The notes under the pieces: generated by a model
The model's database searches: none
Seen by the model: the letters and a program-made list of their open reading frames with translations, nothing else
What the model was told of the DNA's origin: nothing
Shown here: piece by piece, positions 1 through 6,417 of the stretch
Layout: every line of letters starts with the position of its first letter
Numbering within the stretch: the stretch's first letter is position 1
Position numbers and translations under genes: made by a program
From: Chloroflexota bacterium
GTDB taxonomy: Bacteria > Chloroflexota > Dehalococcoidia > Bin125
Direction of reading: 5' to 3'
DNA: 9,946 bases
Assembly (NCBI GenBank): GCA_026707335.1
Contig: JAPOXB010000014.1
Span: forward strand, 1 to 9,946

Positions 1-329
1 CAGCGCGACATCTGGCGGTGCAGGCGCGCATCCTCATCGGCGACGCGGAAGGAGCCGCGCGCCGCCCAGGTGGCCGGGACGCGCTGAGGGCCGGGCCGGG
101 CCCGGCCGCCCGGGCCGCGGACGGGACGCAGGATCTCGCGCGCTGCGCCCGGGGCGCGGGTCTGGACGCGCCGCACCGGCGTGGTCGGCGCGGGCGACAG
201 CGGCGCCGTGGATGGCGGCCCCGTCGCCTCGACGGTCTGCTCGCCCGCGTCACCGCCGGGCGGCTCGTCGCGCCGATCGGGCGGCTCCCACGGGCTCGAC
301 TCGCCGGCGCCTCGCTCGGCCACGCTCAT
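1..329 (-). CDS. Hypothetical proline/arginine-rich protein, N-terminal part (runs off the left edge)
   Basis: Reading the minus strand from the ATG at 329 gives 109 codons without a stop to the window edge, so the gene is incomplete at its 3' end. The start overlaps the stop of the RDD gene as ATGA (329-326). A good Shine-Dalgarno (GGGAG, CTCCC on the plus strand at 338-342) lies 8 bases upstream, which supports a real, coupled gene. The visible protein starts MSVAERGAGESSPWEPPDRR. Its first ~60 residues are rich in Pro, Gly, Glu and Thr and look disordered. A stretch rich in Arg, Gly and Pro follows, and near residue 90 the sequence becomes more normal (RGSFRVADEDARLHRQMSR). No signal peptide, membrane segment or known motif is visible. 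I do not recognise the family. Being coupled to a membrane RDD protein suggests a related job, but no function can be assigned. Confidence 0.55.
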   Translation of the reverse strand, partial: MSVAERGAGESSPWEPPDRRDEPPGGDAGEQTVEATGPPSTAPLSPAPTTPVRRVQTRAPGAAREILRPVRGPGGRARPGPQRVPATWAARGSFRVADEDARLHRQMSR

Positions 330-823
330 GGCCTGCGCTCCCACACGACTGTCCCCGTCGCCCGGTCGGCCAGGGAGCGGCGGCGCCCGTCGATGAGCGG
401 CGCCAGCAGCCCCAGCCCCAGCGGCGCGACCGCCAGCAGCTGCACGACCACGCGGGCCGTCGCGCGGCCTCCGCCCAGGGTATGGCCGCGGCGATCGCAC
501 ACCCGCAGGCCCAAGGCGCGCTGCCCCGGCGTACCCCGCCGCCTCGCGCCGACGCCGAAGTACGCCAGCAGCGCCGGCAGCCAGAGCGCCGCGACCAGGT
601 AGCCCCAGAGCCACTCGGCGCGGCTGGGGTCGTCGGCCAGCCAGTCGGTCTGCAGCAGCACGACCAGCGCGCCCAGCGCCAGCCACCCCGCGCCCATCGC
701 CGCCGCGACGACCGCGTCGAGCGCCAGCGCCACCGCGCGCGCCTCCAGACGGGCCGGCCGCCACGCCGCGGGCGGTCGTCCGGTTGATCCACGCCCTGTG
801 GGCTGTGCGATGCTGCCTGACAC
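326..823 (-). CDS. RDD family small membrane protein
   Basis: The protein has 165 residues, normal for an RDD-domain protein. It has a basic N-terminal tail, then three hydrophobic segments at about 31-57, 70-92 and 123-145. The family's signature residues are in place: Arg29 and Asp36 in or just before the first helix (RLEARAVALALDAVV), and Asp153 after the third helix in RRSLADRATGTVVW, the usual end of the domain. The segment RRRGTPGQRALGLRVCDRRG between helices 2 and 3 is also typical. The start is a GTG at 823. It is chosen because GGGGAGG (832-838, minus strand) sits 8 bases upstream and no suitable start lies closer to helix 1. RDD proteins are inner-membrane proteins of mostly unknown role; some have been linked to ion or solute transport, and that is not shown here. 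The stop overlaps the start of the next minus-strand gene. Confidence 0.88.
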   Translation of the reverse strand: MSGSIAQPTGRGSTGRPPAAWRPARLEARAVALALDAVVAAAMGAGWLALGALVVLLQTDWLADDPSRAEWLWGYLVAALWLPALLAYFGVGARRRGTPGQRALGLRVCDRRGHTLGGGRATARVVVQLLAVAPLGLGLLAPLIDGRRRSLADRATGTVVWERRP

Positions 824-899
824 CTCAGCGGCCTCCCCGCGCGCTCTCCGCCGGCGCGCGCCAGTCCATCAATGCGAACGTATGGGAGATATGGGCCCG
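824..899. promoter_or_regulatory. Divergent intergenic region between RDD gene and metallopeptidase gene
   Basis: These 76 bases separate two divergently read genes and must hold the leader, and probably the promoter, of each. The clearest element is the minus-strand Shine-Dalgarno GGGGAGG at 832-838. On the plus strand TATGGG at 881-886 could serve as a -10 hexamer and would put a start of transcription only ~7 bases before the ATG at 900, but it has no good -35 partner. GGGAG at 884-888 could instead act as a ribosome binding site 11 bases before that ATG. The two readings exclude each other, and the sequence does not decide between them. Confidence 0.35.
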
Positions 900-2150
900 A
901 TGACCACTCAGCGCCGCACACGGCCCGCGACGCGGCGGCAATTCGGCCTGCCGGCGCTGGTCTTGGGCGCGCTCGTCGTCGCGGCGCTGGCCGCCATCGG
1001 GTTGGGCGCGGTCGCGATGCACGCCCGCGTGAGCGCGCAGACCCCGGCGCAGGGCCTCGACGACGTCACCGGCGACGCGGTCGCGGGTCACCGCTTCAGC
1101 CTGCTCGATTTCGAGTTCGGCGCCGTCTTCAGCCACTGGCTCGGCGACCTGGGCGCGGTGCTCAGCGGCCGTCACGAGGACGGCCCCGCCGCCGACGCCC
1201 TGGTGCGGCGCTACTTCGACCTGCGCACCGACCTCGCCGAGGCGCGCGCCGCCAGTCGCTCCGACACGGTCATCGCCCGGCTGGAGGCGGAGCGCGCGGC
1301 CATCGAGAACCGGGTCGAGCGCATCCTCGAGCATCGCGTCGGCGATGAACTGCGCCGGTCGGGCTTCGCCCGGCCGCTGCCGCTGTTCGGCGATCAGGCG
1401 CTGCTCTGGCCGCCGGTCGACGTGGAACTCACGCGCCCGCCCCGCGTGCTCACGGTCTCCCCGCGCGAAGAGATCCGCATCGCTCGATCCGTCCTGCTCG
1501 ACCCCGAACTGTCCCTGCCCGAGATGATGCGCCTCGAGGCCGAGGTCGAGGCGGACGGCCGCTGGTCGGCGTTGGTCCAGGGCATCGGCGGCCTCGGCTC
1601 CTACCCGGCGATCGTGCACGAAGCCCGCTCCTACGCCGCGACCGTGAACACCATCGCCCACGAGTGGACCCACAACTACCTCTTCTTCTACCCGCTGGGC
1701 TTCCACTTCTTCGACAGCCGCGAGCTGCGCACGATGAACGAGACGGTCGCCAACATGGTCGGCGACGAGATAGCCGAGTCGCTGCAGCGGGCCCATCCGG
1801 CGGTGCGGCCGCGCGAGTTGCCCACCGCGGATCGCACCGAGAGCGACGCCGTGCTCGCGCAGCTGCGGCGCGACGTGGACGCCCTGCTCGCCGCCGGCCG
1901 CATTGAGGACGGGGAGGCGCTGATGGAGGCCACGCGGCTGGAGCTCGTGGACCTGGGCCGCAACTTCCGCCGCATCAACCAGGCGTTCTTTGCCGCCCGC
2001 GGCGTCTACGCCGACACCGCCGCGAGCAGCAGTCCCATTGGCGCGCTGCTGCTGGCGCTGCGCGGCGAGGCCGACTCCCTGGCCGCGTTCATCGCCATCG
2101 TGCGCGAGTTCGACTCGCTGGCCGAGTTGGAGGCCGCCGTCCAGGGTTGA
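900..2150 (+). CDS. Membrane-anchored HExxH zinc metallopeptidase-like protein, family not recognised
   Basis: The protein has 416 residues from the ATG at 900. Three in-frame ATGs lie close together (882, 891, 900). The last is preferred because GGGAG stands 11 bases upstream and the product then has a short basic tail (MTTQRRTRPATRRQF) directly before a single hydrophobic segment at about 17-40. That predicts an N-terminal anchor with the bulk of the protein outside the membrane. The metal site is plain: His254-Glu-Trp-Thr-His258 is an HExxH motif. Twenty-three residues on, MNETVANMVGDE holds Glu281, the expected third zinc ligand of a gluzincin. Polar, helix-forming sequence rich in Glu and Arg precedes the motif, and a helical C-terminal part (RRINQAFFAARG) follows it. 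It is most likely a membrane protease or peptidase; the substrate is unknown. It is read away from the RDD gene and ends 30 bases before the convergent PBP gene. The metalloenzyme fold is well supported, the exact family is not. Confidence 0.8.
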   Translation: MTTQRRTRPATRRQFGLPALVLGALVVAALAAIGLGAVAMHARVSAQTPAQGLDDVTGDAVAGHRFSLLDFEFGAVFSHWLGDLGAVLSGRHEDGPAADALVRRYFDLRTDLAEARAASRSDTVIARLEAERAAIENRVERILEHRVGDELRRSGFARPLPLFGDQALLWPPVDVELTRPPRVLTVSPREEIRIARSVLLDPELSLPEMMRLEAEVEADGRWSALVQGIGGLGSYPAIVHEARSYAATVNTIAHEWTHNYLFFYPLGFHFFDSRELRTMNETVANMVGDEIAESLQRAHPAVRPRELPTADRTESDAVLAQLRRDVDALLAAGRIEDGEALMEATRLELVDLGRNFRRINQAFFAARGVYADTAASSSPIGALLLALRGEADSLAAFIAIVREFDSLAELEAAVQG

Positions 2151-2180
2151 GCGCCGCGTCATCACCGCTTCCCCATCGCG

Positions 2181-5117
2181 CTAGCCATCGTCGCCGTCCG
2201 AGGTGTCGGTCGCACCGGCATCCTCTCCCGCGTCGTCCTCGGCGTCGCCCGGGGGATCGCGGCCGGGTGCGTCGTCCCCGCCGTCGGCGACCTCCTCCTC
2301 CTCCTCCTCCTCCTCCTGCTGCTGCTGCTCCGATTCGTCCAGGACCGTGACCTCGACGGAGACCTCCCGCGTGCCCAGGAAGTCGTCCTCCAGGACCAAG
2401 CGCAGCACGTACTCGCCGGGCTCCAACTCACGGGTGTCCCAGCGGGCGATGCGGTCCCGCACGGGGCGCTCGCCCTCCGCGATGACGACGAAGTCGTCGT
2501 CCGACGGGTCCGTCCCCGGCGCGAACTCCAGGCGCCAATGCTCCAGTTCGGCGCTGTCGGCCTGCCCGCTGACCGTCACGCGCTCCTGCCCCAGTTCCGC
2601 GCCGTCCCGCGGTTCGTCGAGCGCGACCGGGTCGCCTTCGCGCCGCTCCAGCGAATCGTCGCCCACGAAGCGCACGCGGTTGTCCTGCAGCCAGCCGATG
2701 ATCTCGGGGTCCGTGCGCCCCCCGACCCGCGTCTCGGCCGGCAGCAGGGTGGGGATCAGGTAGAAGCCCTCGCGGCGCCATTCCTCGTCGGTGCCCGGCA
2801 GGGCCAACTCCAGCGTGCGCACGTCGATCTCGGCGCGCGTGCAGACCTCGTTGCCGCGCGCCGGCACGCCGCCCTCGGCGACGAACAGCTCCAACGACGT
2901 GGGCCCGCACGGGTTCTGCGGCGACGCATCGGCGCGATCCCCGGCCGGCAGCACCCGGAGCCGCGGCGTGAACACCTGCGAGGTCGTCAGCCCCTCCGGC
3001 ACCTGGAACTCCTCGGGCGGCATGCCCGCGTGGGCGGCCAGCATGAAGTCGTGCCAGATGAGGCCCGCCGTGCGCGACGAGGAGCCGCCGGTCATGGGCG
3101 TGTTGTCGGCGTTGCCGACCCAGACGGCGGTGACCAGGCTCGGCGTGTAACCGACCGTCCAGAAGTCGCGGCGCACGTCGTTGCGGCCCGGCTCGCCCGC
3201 CGTGCCGGTCTTCGCCGCCGCGGGCCGGTCGAGGACCAGGTTGCTCTCCAGGCCGTAGAGGATCCGCCGCGCCTGGTTGTCCGACAGGATGCTCGTGATC
3301 TGGAAAGCCTGCGGGCTGGGCATGACCTGCATCGACTGCGAGTCGCCGACCTCGTACAGCGTGCGCCCGCGCGAGTCGCTGATCCGCGCGATCGCGATCG
3401 GGTCCAGGCGGCGGTAGCCGGGCGGCAGACCCAGCGACGTCCGCTGCCCGCGCATGACGCCGTTGTTGGCGAAGACGCTGTAGGCGTAGGCCATGTCGAG
3501 CAGCGTCACGTCGCCCCCGCCCAGCGTGAGCGACGGCCCGTAATTCGCCACGTCGGCCATCGTCGTGATCCCCAGCTGGTGCGCGAAGTCGAGCAGCGCG
3601 CCCGTGCCGATGCGGTCGGCCACCCGGAAGGCGGGGATGTTGATCGAGTTGGCCAGCGCGCTGCGCACCGTCACCGGGCCGCGGAACACGCCGTCGAAGT
3701 TCTCGGGCGAGAAGGTCTCGCCCGTGAGTTCGTGGAACTCCAGCGGCACGTCCCAGATGATCGTGCCCGGGTTCCACGCGGCCGGGTCCAGCACGAACGC
3801 CGCCGCGTAGGTGATCGGCTTGATCGACGAGCCCGGCGAATTGCGCGACGTGGCCAGGTTGACCTGCCCGTCGATGTCCTCGCGGAAGAAGTCGCGGCTG
3901 CCGACCATCGCCAGGATGTGCCCGGTAGCGGGGTCGAGCGCGACCAGCGCCGCGTTGTGCGCGCCCGTCTGCTCCTCGAACGTGGCGATGTCGGCCCGCA
4001 CGATCGCCTCGGCCTGCTCCTGCAGGTGCATGTCGAGCGTCGTCGTGATGCGCAGCCCGCCCTCGATCAGCAGGTCGTCGCAGCCGGTCACGGTGTCGGG
4101 CAGCGGGACGCGGCCCCGCTCGCACAGCCGCCGCACCTCCTCGGCGACGTAGGTCACGAAGTGCGGCGCCTCGATGTTGAAGGCGCGGCTGGCGAAGTTG
4201 AGCGGCCGCCGCGCCGCCGCCTCGGCCTCGGCCGGCGTGATGTAGCCGTTGCGCGCCATCAGGTCGAGCACGATGCGCTGGCGCTCCCTCGCCGCCTCGG
4301 GGTAGACGAACGGGTCGAGCAGGGCGGGCGCCTGCGGCAGTCCGGCCAGCAACGCCGCCTCGTGCAGATCGAGTTCCGAGGCCGGCTTCCCGAAGTAGCG
4401 CTCCGCCGCCGCACCGATCCCGTAGGAGAGGTTCCCGTAGAAGATCGTGTTCAGGTACCACTCCAGGATCTGGAGCTTGGAGTACTGCTCCGTGAGCTCG
4501 ACCGCCAGGATCGACTCCTTGAGCTTGCCCTGCGCCCGCTCGATCGTGCGGCCGCTGCGCTCCTCGGGAGGGATCAGCACGTTCTTCACCAACTGCTGCG
4601 TGATGGACGATCCGCCGGAGCCGCCGAAGAAATCGCCCGTGCCCAGGCCCAGGTTCTCCCAGGCCGCCCGGCTCAGCCCGCGCGTGTTGATGCCCCGGTT
4701 CTCGAAGAACGACGCGTCCTCCGTCGCCACGGTGGCGTTGATGAGGTGCACCGAGACGTCCTCGATGCGGACCGGGTTGCGCAGTCCCGACAGCGGGTCG
4801 GCGAACTCGAACAGCAGGCGGCCGCCGTCCGGCCCGCCCGCGTCGAAGACCTTGCTCGTGCCCAGCGCCCGCTGCGTATCGACGATGGCGTCCGGCTCCA
4901 CCAGGTCGTCGGCGAACGACTGGTAGACGCCCCAGGCGGCGGCGGCCGCGGCCCCAAGCGTCAGCAGGCCGAGCGCCGCGACCAGCACCGGCACCCAGAC
5001 CAGCAGGCGGCGACCCGTCCCGCTCCCGTTGGCGGCCGCGCGCCGCCGCCGCCGCCGGTGGATGATCTCGTGGCGTTCCCGCACTCTCGGGTCGGCCGCC
5101 CGCCGCCGCCGGCTCAC
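2181..5117 (-). CDS. Class A penicillin-binding protein (bifunctional peptidoglycan glycosyltransferase/transpeptidase, PBP1A type)
   Basis: This 978-residue enzyme polymerises lipid II into glycan strands and cross-links the stem peptides outside the membrane. Order: an Arg-rich cytoplasmic tail (1-37); one membrane helix (about 38-65); a GT51 transglycosylase domain (about 85-300); a linker; a transpeptidase domain (about 385-700); an Ig-like beta module (about 835-927); and an acidic tail. GT51 motifs are all present: Glu133 in ATEDASFF, GGSSITQQLVKN at 168-179, ILEWYLNTIFYGN and LHEAALLAGLPQAP. The transpeptidase has Ser430-x-x-Lys433 (catalytic serine), Ser491-Ile-Asn493 and Lys636-Thr-Gly. 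Four cysteines (332, 346, 737, 759) could form two disulfides. The tail from Glu928 holds Q4, E8 and many Asp residues, and is unusually acidic. The start is a GTG at 5117 that overlaps the methyltransferase stop (GTGA), with only a weak GGGG upstream, so translation is probably coupled. The domain assignment is secure. Confidence 0.97.
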   Translation of the reverse strand: MSRRRRAADPRVRERHEIIHRRRRRRAAANGSGTGRRLLVWVPVLVAALGLLTLGAAAAAAWGVYQSFADDLVEPDAIVDTQRALGTSKVFDAGGPDGGRLLFEFADPLSGLRNPVRIEDVSVHLINATVATEDASFFENRGINTRGLSRAAWENLGLGTGDFFGGSGGSSITQQLVKNVLIPPEERSGRTIERAQGKLKESILAVELTEQYSKLQILEWYLNTIFYGNLSYGIGAAAERYFGKPASELDLHEAALLAGLPQAPALLDPFVYPEAARERQRIVLDLMARNGYITPAEAEAAARRPLNFASRAFNIEAPHFVTYVAEEVRRLCERGRVPLPDTVTGCDDLLIEGGLRITTTLDMHLQEQAEAIVRADIATFEEQTGAHNAALVALDPATGHILAMVGSRDFFREDIDGQVNLATSRNSPGSSIKPITYAAAFVLDPAAWNPGTIIWDVPLEFHELTGETFSPENFDGVFRGPVTVRSALANSINIPAFRVADRIGTGALLDFAHQLGITTMADVANYGPSLTLGGGDVTLLDMAYAYSVFANNGVMRGQRTSLGLPPGYRRLDPIAIARISDSRGRTLYEVGDSQSMQVMPSPQAFQITSILSDNQARRILYGLESNLVLDRPAAAKTGTAGEPGRNDVRRDFWTVGYTPSLVTAVWVGNADNTPMTGGSSSRTAGLIWHDFMLAAHAGMPPEEFQVPEGLTTSQVFTPRLRVLPAGDRADASPQNPCGPTSLELFVAEGGVPARGNEVCTRAEIDVRTLELALPGTDEEWRREGFYLIPTLLPAETRVGGRTDPEIIGWLQDNRVRFVGDDSLERREGDPVALDEPRDGAELGQERVTVSGQADSAELEHWRLEFAPGTDPSDDDFVVIAEGERPVRDRIARWDTRELEPGEYVLRLVLEDDFLGTREVSVEVTVLDESEQQQQEEEEEEEEVADGGDDAPGRDPPGDAEDDAGEDAGATDTSDGDDG
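2292..2327 (-). repeat. In-frame trinucleotide repeat (GAG)8 preceded by (CAG)4, coding for E8 and Q4
   Basis: On the plus strand this is eight CTC units (2292-2315) followed by four CTG units (2316-2327). In the reading frame of the PBP gene it codes for Gln931-934 and Glu935-942. Every unit uses the same codon, so it is a true DNA microsatellite and not merely a biased protein segment. Loss or gain of units would change the tail length without a frameshift. Confidence 0.9.
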
Positions 5118-5947
5118 GACGGCGCCCCGTCCTCGCCGTCGCCGCGGCGCTCAAGGATGACGAAGTGGCTCAGCCCGAAGACGCGCAGCGGCGTCGACTC
5201 GGCCCGGTGCAGCGTCGTCTGCAGGAGCCGCCCCAGGACTTCGTTGCGTGACCGGATGCCGTCGAAGCCGGGGTACACGACGGTGCGCTCGATCGGGCGG
5301 AAGGGCAGCCCCGACCACAGCCGGCGCAGGTCGCGGCCCGTGTAGACGCGCGCGTGCGGCACCAGGCGGTCGCGCACGACGCGCGGCAGGTAGTTGACCA
5401 GCGGGAAGTTCCCGAAGTGGTAGCGGCCCCGCCACTGCACGCCGTGCGTCTCGAACGGGAAGCCGCGGTTGGGCGCGTAGATGACCAAGTGCCCGCCGGG
5501 GCGCAGCACGCGCGCCGCCTCGTGCATCGCGAGGCGCTCGTCGGCGACGTGCTCGATCACCTCGTTCAGCAGGATGACGTCGAAGCTGCCGTCGGCGAAG
5601 GGCAGCGCCCCGGCCGAGGCCAGCACCAGGCCCGGCGTCGTCCGCCCGCCGGCGCGCACGCGCGCCGTCTCGATGTCGATGCCGTACGACTCTCCGGCCA
5701 GCTCCCCGATGCGGCGCACGTACTGGCCCAGGCCGCAGCCGACGTCGAGCACGCGCCGCCCCGTCAGGGGGATGCGGTCGCGGATCAGTTGCAGGCGCCG
5801 TTCCTGCCCCGGTCCCCAGACGAGGCTGGGGACGCCCAAATCGACGTTCCCGGCGTGCGCGTGGGCGAACGACTTGGCGTCGTCGTGCGACGGGGCCGGC
5901 GACTCCCGCGACGCGCCGTTCGCAGTGTCACGATCGGGCTCGGACAT
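5114..5947 (-). CDS. Class I SAM-dependent methyltransferase
   Basis: The protein has 277 residues and a Rossmann-type methyltransferase fold (methyltransferase 11 type). Visible motifs: motif I LDVGCGLG at 67-74 (SAM binding), the acidic loop YGIDIE at 88-93, LPFADGSFDVILLNEVIEHV at 115-134, and RVLRPGGHLVIYAPN at 146-160. The N-terminal ~40 residues are polar and probably flexible. The C-terminal part, including a Trp/Arg/His/Phe-rich stretch near 171-187, is likely the acceptor-binding cap. The substrate cannot be read from sequence; sugar, lipid or small-molecule acceptors are all possible. An ATG at 5947 is preferred over the longer frame to 6121 because GGAG (plus-strand 5952-5955) lies just upstream. 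The longer extension would also be Arg-rich noise crossing the divergent promoter. The stop overlaps the PBP start as GTGA, so the two form one operon with the methyltransferase first; an envelope acceptor is therefore plausible but is an inference. Confidence 0.9.
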   Translation of the reverse strand: MSEPDRDTANGASRESPAPSHDDAKSFAHAHAGNVDLGVPSLVWGPGQERRLQLIRDRIPLTGRRVLDVGCGLGQYVRRIGELAGESYGIDIETARVRAGGRTTPGLVLASAGALPFADGSFDVILLNEVIEHVADERLAMHEAARVLRPGGHLVIYAPNRGFPFETHGVQWRGRYHFGNFPLVNYLPRVVRDRLVPHARVYTGRDLRRLWSGLPFRPIERTVVYPGFDGIRSRNEVLGRLLQTTLHRAESTPLRVFGLSHFVILERRGDGEDGAPS

Positions 5948-6002
5948 ATCGCTCCGGCCGCGCCGACCAACACGGCGTCTCTGGAGTGGCCCCGCGCAAA
6001 TC

Positions 6003-6031
6003 ACCCTATCAGCCGGTGCGCGGTGCGTCGC
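6003..6031 (-). promoter_or_regulatory. Candidate extended -10 promoter for the methyltransferase-PBP operon
   Basis: On the minus strand TGATAGGGT holds a TG one base before the hexamer TAGGGT (plus-strand 6003-6008), which fits an extended -10 element. Seventeen bases upstream is GCGACG (plus-strand 6026-6031), sharing the GAC core of the -35 consensus. Transcription would begin near 5996, giving a leader of about 50 bases that contains the GGAG site before the ATG at 5947. The call rests on weak hexamers in GC-rich DNA. Confidence 0.35.
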
Positions 6032-6055
6032 TGCGGGCCGTCGCCGGGCCAGCGC

Positions 6056-6084
6056 TGGAGGGGACTGCAGAGCGCCCATATACT
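6056..6084 (+). promoter_or_regulatory. Candidate gatC promoter with near-consensus -10, giving a near-leaderless mRNA
   Basis: TATACT at 6079-6084 differs from the sigma-70 -10 consensus by one base and stands out in this GC-rich DNA. With 17-base spacing the -35 would be TGGAGG (6056-6061), a 3 of 6 match. The predicted start of transcription is about 6091, only some six bases before the gatC ATG at 6097. The bases between are C and A rich, with no Shine-Dalgarno, which agrees with near-leaderless translation. Confidence 0.5.
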
Positions 6085-6096
6085 CCCCCCAACGAC

Positions 6097-6411
6097 ATGC
6101 CCAGCAGCGACGCCGAACCACCCGCCGAACTCACGATCGAGGACGTGCGCCACTTGGCGACCCTCGCCCGTCTTGGCATGACGGACGCCGAGCTTGAGAA
6201 GTTCCGCGGCGAACTGGCGAGCATCATCGGCCACTGCGACGTCCTGCAGCGGGTCGATACGGAGGGCGTCGAGCCGACCAACAACGGGGCCGACCTGCTC
6301 AACGTCGTGGCCGTCGACGCGCCCCGCCCGCCCTGGCCGCTGCGGGAGGTGCTGGCCAACGCGCCCAACCGCCGCGACGACCTGTTCCGCGTCCGCGCGG
6401 TGCTCGAGTAA
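6097..6411 (+). CDS. gatC: Aspartyl/glutamyl-tRNA amidotransferase subunit C
   Basis: The product is the small subunit of the GatCAB complex. That complex converts Glu-tRNA(Gln), and in many bacteria Asp-tRNA(Asn), to the amidated form in the cytoplasm. It has 104 residues, close to the usual ~95-100. It shows the family pattern: an N-terminal helical part with DVRHLATLARLGMTDAELEK, then LQRVDTEGVEPT, and the C-terminal LANAPNRRDDLFRVRAVLE. GatC wraps around GatA and helps it associate with GatB. The ATG at 6097 is chosen over the frame opening at 5986, since the extra 37 residues resemble no GatC and would overlay the promoter at 6056-6084. There is no Shine-Dalgarno, which fits a near-leaderless transcript. 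gatA follows six bases after the stop. Confidence 0.96.
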   Translation: MPSSDAEPPAELTIEDVRHLATLARLGMTDAELEKFRGELASIIGHCDVLQRVDTEGVEPTNNGADLLNVVAVDAPRPPWPLREVLANAPNRRDDLFRVRAVLE

Positions 6412-6417
6412 CGGCGC

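Noticed and set aside
18..787. Plus-strand open frames across the RDD and left-edge region
   Set aside because: Their products are Arg/Pro/Ala-rich without motifs, and the minus-strand RDD domain is clear in this region.
825..2165. A 446-codon open frame on the minus strand opposite the metallopeptidase gene
   Set aside because: Composition (Gly, Gln, Arg, His) and absence of domains mark it as a shadow. The plus strand has a membrane segment plus an ordered zinc motif.
4674..4722. Loss of the usual His in GT51 motif 1 of the PBP (FFENRG instead of the common FYEHxG)
   Set aside because: The catalytic Glu133 and all other GT51 motifs are intact. From memory this position varies among class A PBPs, so it is not evidence of an inactive domain.
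5041..5113. CGCCGC-type repeats at the start of the PBP gene
   Set aside because: They code for the Arg-rich cytoplasmic tail next to the membrane helix, a normal positive-inside signal. Codons are mixed, so it is not a clean microsatellite.
2538..5345. A 935-codon open frame on the plus strand opposite the PBP gene
   Set aside because: It is rich in Arg, Gln, Val and Asp with no motif, and lies wholly opposite genes with complete family motifs. Long antisense frames are expected in such GC-rich DNA.
5948..6121. Upstream extension of the methyltransferase by 58 residues
   Set aside because: The extension is Arg-rich, contains no family sequence, crosses the gatC promoter and start, and a Shine-Dalgarno precedes the ATG at 5947.
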